Below, piece by piece: positions 62,886-64,000 of a stretch of DNA of 64,000 nucleotides. The stretch comes from a bacterium (GTDB lineage: Bacteria > Sysuimicrobiota > Sysuimicrobiia > Sysuimicrobiales > Thermofontiviventaceae). The stretch lies in NCBI GenBank assembly GCA_030550015.1, contig JAUQQG010000057.1, forward strand, positions 1 through 64,000. Direction: 5' to 3'. Position 1 is the first letter of the stretch, and every line of letters begins with the position of its first letter. The position numbers and the translations under genes are program-made. The notes under the pieces are model-generated. The model had not been told where the DNA came from, did no database searches, and was given only the letters and a program-made list of their open reading frames with translations.

Positions 62886-63902
62886 ATGGAAGGCAACGGG
62901 ACACAACCGGATGCGCTTCGTCCTGTGCTTGCGGGGATTGTCCTCGGCACAGCTGTTGCAGTTCTGCTCGTGCGCACAGGCGCCGTTTCTCTCCTCCGCA
63001 AACAGGTGACCATCCAGGTGGATGGGGAGCGGCGTGCCATCCGTACCTACCGATCCACCGTGGGAGAGGTTCTGGAGGAGGCGCGGGTCACCTTCGCTCC
63101 TCAGGACGTTGTGACCCCTCCTGTAGGGACACGGGTCAAGGATGGGATGGAGATCAGCGTCCGGCATGCTATCCCCGTGGTGATCCTCGCTGACGGACGC
63201 GAGGTGAAAGTACATACCACCGCGGCCACCGTGCGAGAGATTCTTGCGCACCAGAATATCTCCCTTGGGCCAAAGGACAAGGTCTACCCATCCCTGGATG
63301 CACAGCCTTGGGCGGGCGCGCGCATCCGGGTTGTGCGCATCGAAGAGAAGATCCTGTCCATGCGCCTCCCCATCCCGTACCGAACGGTCCAAAGGCCCGA
63401 TCCTCATCTCACCGTCGGGACAACGCGGATCGTGCGATCCGGCGAGCCGGGTTTCAAAGAGAAGCTGATCCTGCTCACCTATGTCGATGGGAGGCTCATC
63501 AGCCAGAAGGAGCTGGGAGAGCGCGTGGTCAAGGATCCCATCGACCGTCTCATCCTCTACGGGAGGCGGTTCCCCATCGCTTCACGTGGGGCGTTCTTGG
63601 GGCGGGAGTATATCGAGATGCTTGCCACTGCCTATTACCCAGGTCCCAAAAACTTCGGTGGGGGAGTGGACGAGGTGACAGCCATCGGCCTTCGGGCTGG
63701 CCGGGGGGTTGTGGCTGTAGATCCCAGGGTGATCCCCCTCCGAACCAAGCTCTATATCGAAGGCTATGGCTACGCGATCGCCGGGGATACTGGAGGACGG
63801 ATCAAAGGACTGCGCATCGACCTAGGGTTTGATACCTATCGAGATGCGATCCGCTTCGGCAAGCGCAGGGTGCGCGTGTACATACTTGAACGTCCTGACT
63901 AA
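62886..63902 (+). CDS. YabE-like cell-wall protein with DUF348, G5-like and 3D domains
   Basis: This 338-residue protein has an N-terminal anchor (VLAGIVLGTAVAVLLVRTGA). Two ubiquitin-like DUF348 repeats follow (VTIQVDGERRAIRTYRSTVG and VVILADGREVKVHTTAATVR), then a G5-like module (FKEKLILLTYVDGRLISQKE). The C-terminal 3D domain has three Asp typical of lytic transglycosylases (MLATAYYPG, GVVAVDPRVIPL, GDTGGRIKGLRIDLGFDTY). It is probably a resuscitation/wall-remodelling lytic enzyme. A long structured leader precedes it. Confidence 0.9.
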   Translation: MEGNGTQPDALRPVLAGIVLGTAVAVLLVRTGAVSLLRKQVTIQVDGERRAIRTYRSTVGEVLEEARVTFAPQDVVTPPVGTRVKDGMEISVRHAIPVVILADGREVKVHTTAATVREILAHQNISLGPKDKVYPSLDAQPWAGARIRVVRIEEKILSMRLPIPYRTVQRPDPHLTVGTTRIVRSGEPGFKEKLILLTYVDGRLISQKELGERVVKDPIDRLILYGRRFPIASRGAFLGREYIEMLATAYYPGPKNFGGGVDEVTAIGLRAGRGVVAVDPRVIPLRTKLYIEGYGYAIAGDTGGRIKGLRIDLGFDTYRDAIRFGKRRVRVYILERPD

Positions 63903-63935
63903 GATCCCTCACGGTTTGCTACACGACCGGCTTGC

Positions 63936-63964
63936 TTGATCCTCTGCCGCTTTCGCGATACGAT
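63936..63964 (+). promoter_or_regulatory. candidate promoter for the next gene beyond the window
   Basis: TTGATC (63936) and TACGAT (63959) are 17 bases apart. Sequence continues with GAGCTGAGGAG, ribosome-site-like, at the window edge. Confidence 0.35.
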
Positions 63965-64000
63965 AGACTTGCAGTGGCTCCCGAGAGCTGAGGAGATACG

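Overview
The window is about 64 kb of GC-rich bacterial chromosome: dense housekeeping genes, mostly on the plus strand, with one minus-strand accessory block (about 23.9-33.6 kb). Gram-positive-type regulation and gene sets recur: a CdaA-type diadenylate cyclase with CdaR and GlmM, a glmS ribozyme, a HrcA/CIRCE-controlled groESL, PurBox-like sites, a PurS/Q/L-type FGAM synthase, an Fe-S type PurF and a YabE-like 3D protein. An archaeal-type ATP-dependent DNA ligase and the absence of close resemblance to any one familiar genome suggest a deep-branching, possibly thermophilic lineage. I cannot name the phylum from sequence alone. No rRNA, tRNA, phage, IS element or CRISPR array was seen.

Layout. 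0-5.3 kb: a partial sugar nucleotidyltransferase, apt, a small winged-helix protein, rplM, rpsI, a LysM-NlpC/P60 hydrolase and a split ChrA pair. 5.4-13.5 kb: a GTPase of the cyclic 2,3-diphosphoglycerate synthetase type with ornithine carbamoyltransferase, then cdaA-cdaR-glmM, then an expanded glmS ribozyme and glmS, linking c-di-AMP, peptidoglycan precursor and amino-sugar supply. 13.6-23.9 kb: an XRE-TPR regulator, a Trm112-like protein, NAD(P)HX repair, alr, pheA, a D-cysteine desulfhydrase-like enzyme, a C26 peptidase, an MFS exporter, a CHRD protein and a thioesterase.

23.9-30.4 kb is a minus-strand operon: GntR regulator, an unusual ferredoxin-like protein, an unrecognised Cys-containing protein, TctC-TctB-TctA and an enolase-superfamily enzyme. 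It looks like a carboxylate uptake and catabolism unit with an undescribed redox pair, and tctC appears frameshifted. 30.5-33.6 kb is a sugar ABC importer without its ATPase. 33.8-39.4 kb holds the ATP-dependent ligase and a nitrogen cluster: amt with an attenuator-like leader, a 37-residue membrane peptide, glnA and an ANTAR response regulator. 39.6-44.6 kb: NfeD-slipin, then tsaE-tsaB-rimI-tsaD. 44.7-46.9 kb: groESL.

47.0-60.5 kb is a nearly complete purine operon (purDE fusion, A, B, C, S, Q, L, F, M, N, H) behind a promoter flanked by two PurBox-like repeats. PurK is not in it. 60.6-62.6 kb is a persulfide/CoA-disulfide operon with a CstR-like repressor and a palindromic operator. 62.7-63.9 kb is a YabE-like cell-wall protein behind a long structured leader.

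The most striking non-coding theme is several families of short repeats at gene junctions. They enter the glmS ribozyme P1 region, the purD-purE linker, the PurA C-terminus and the tsaE start.
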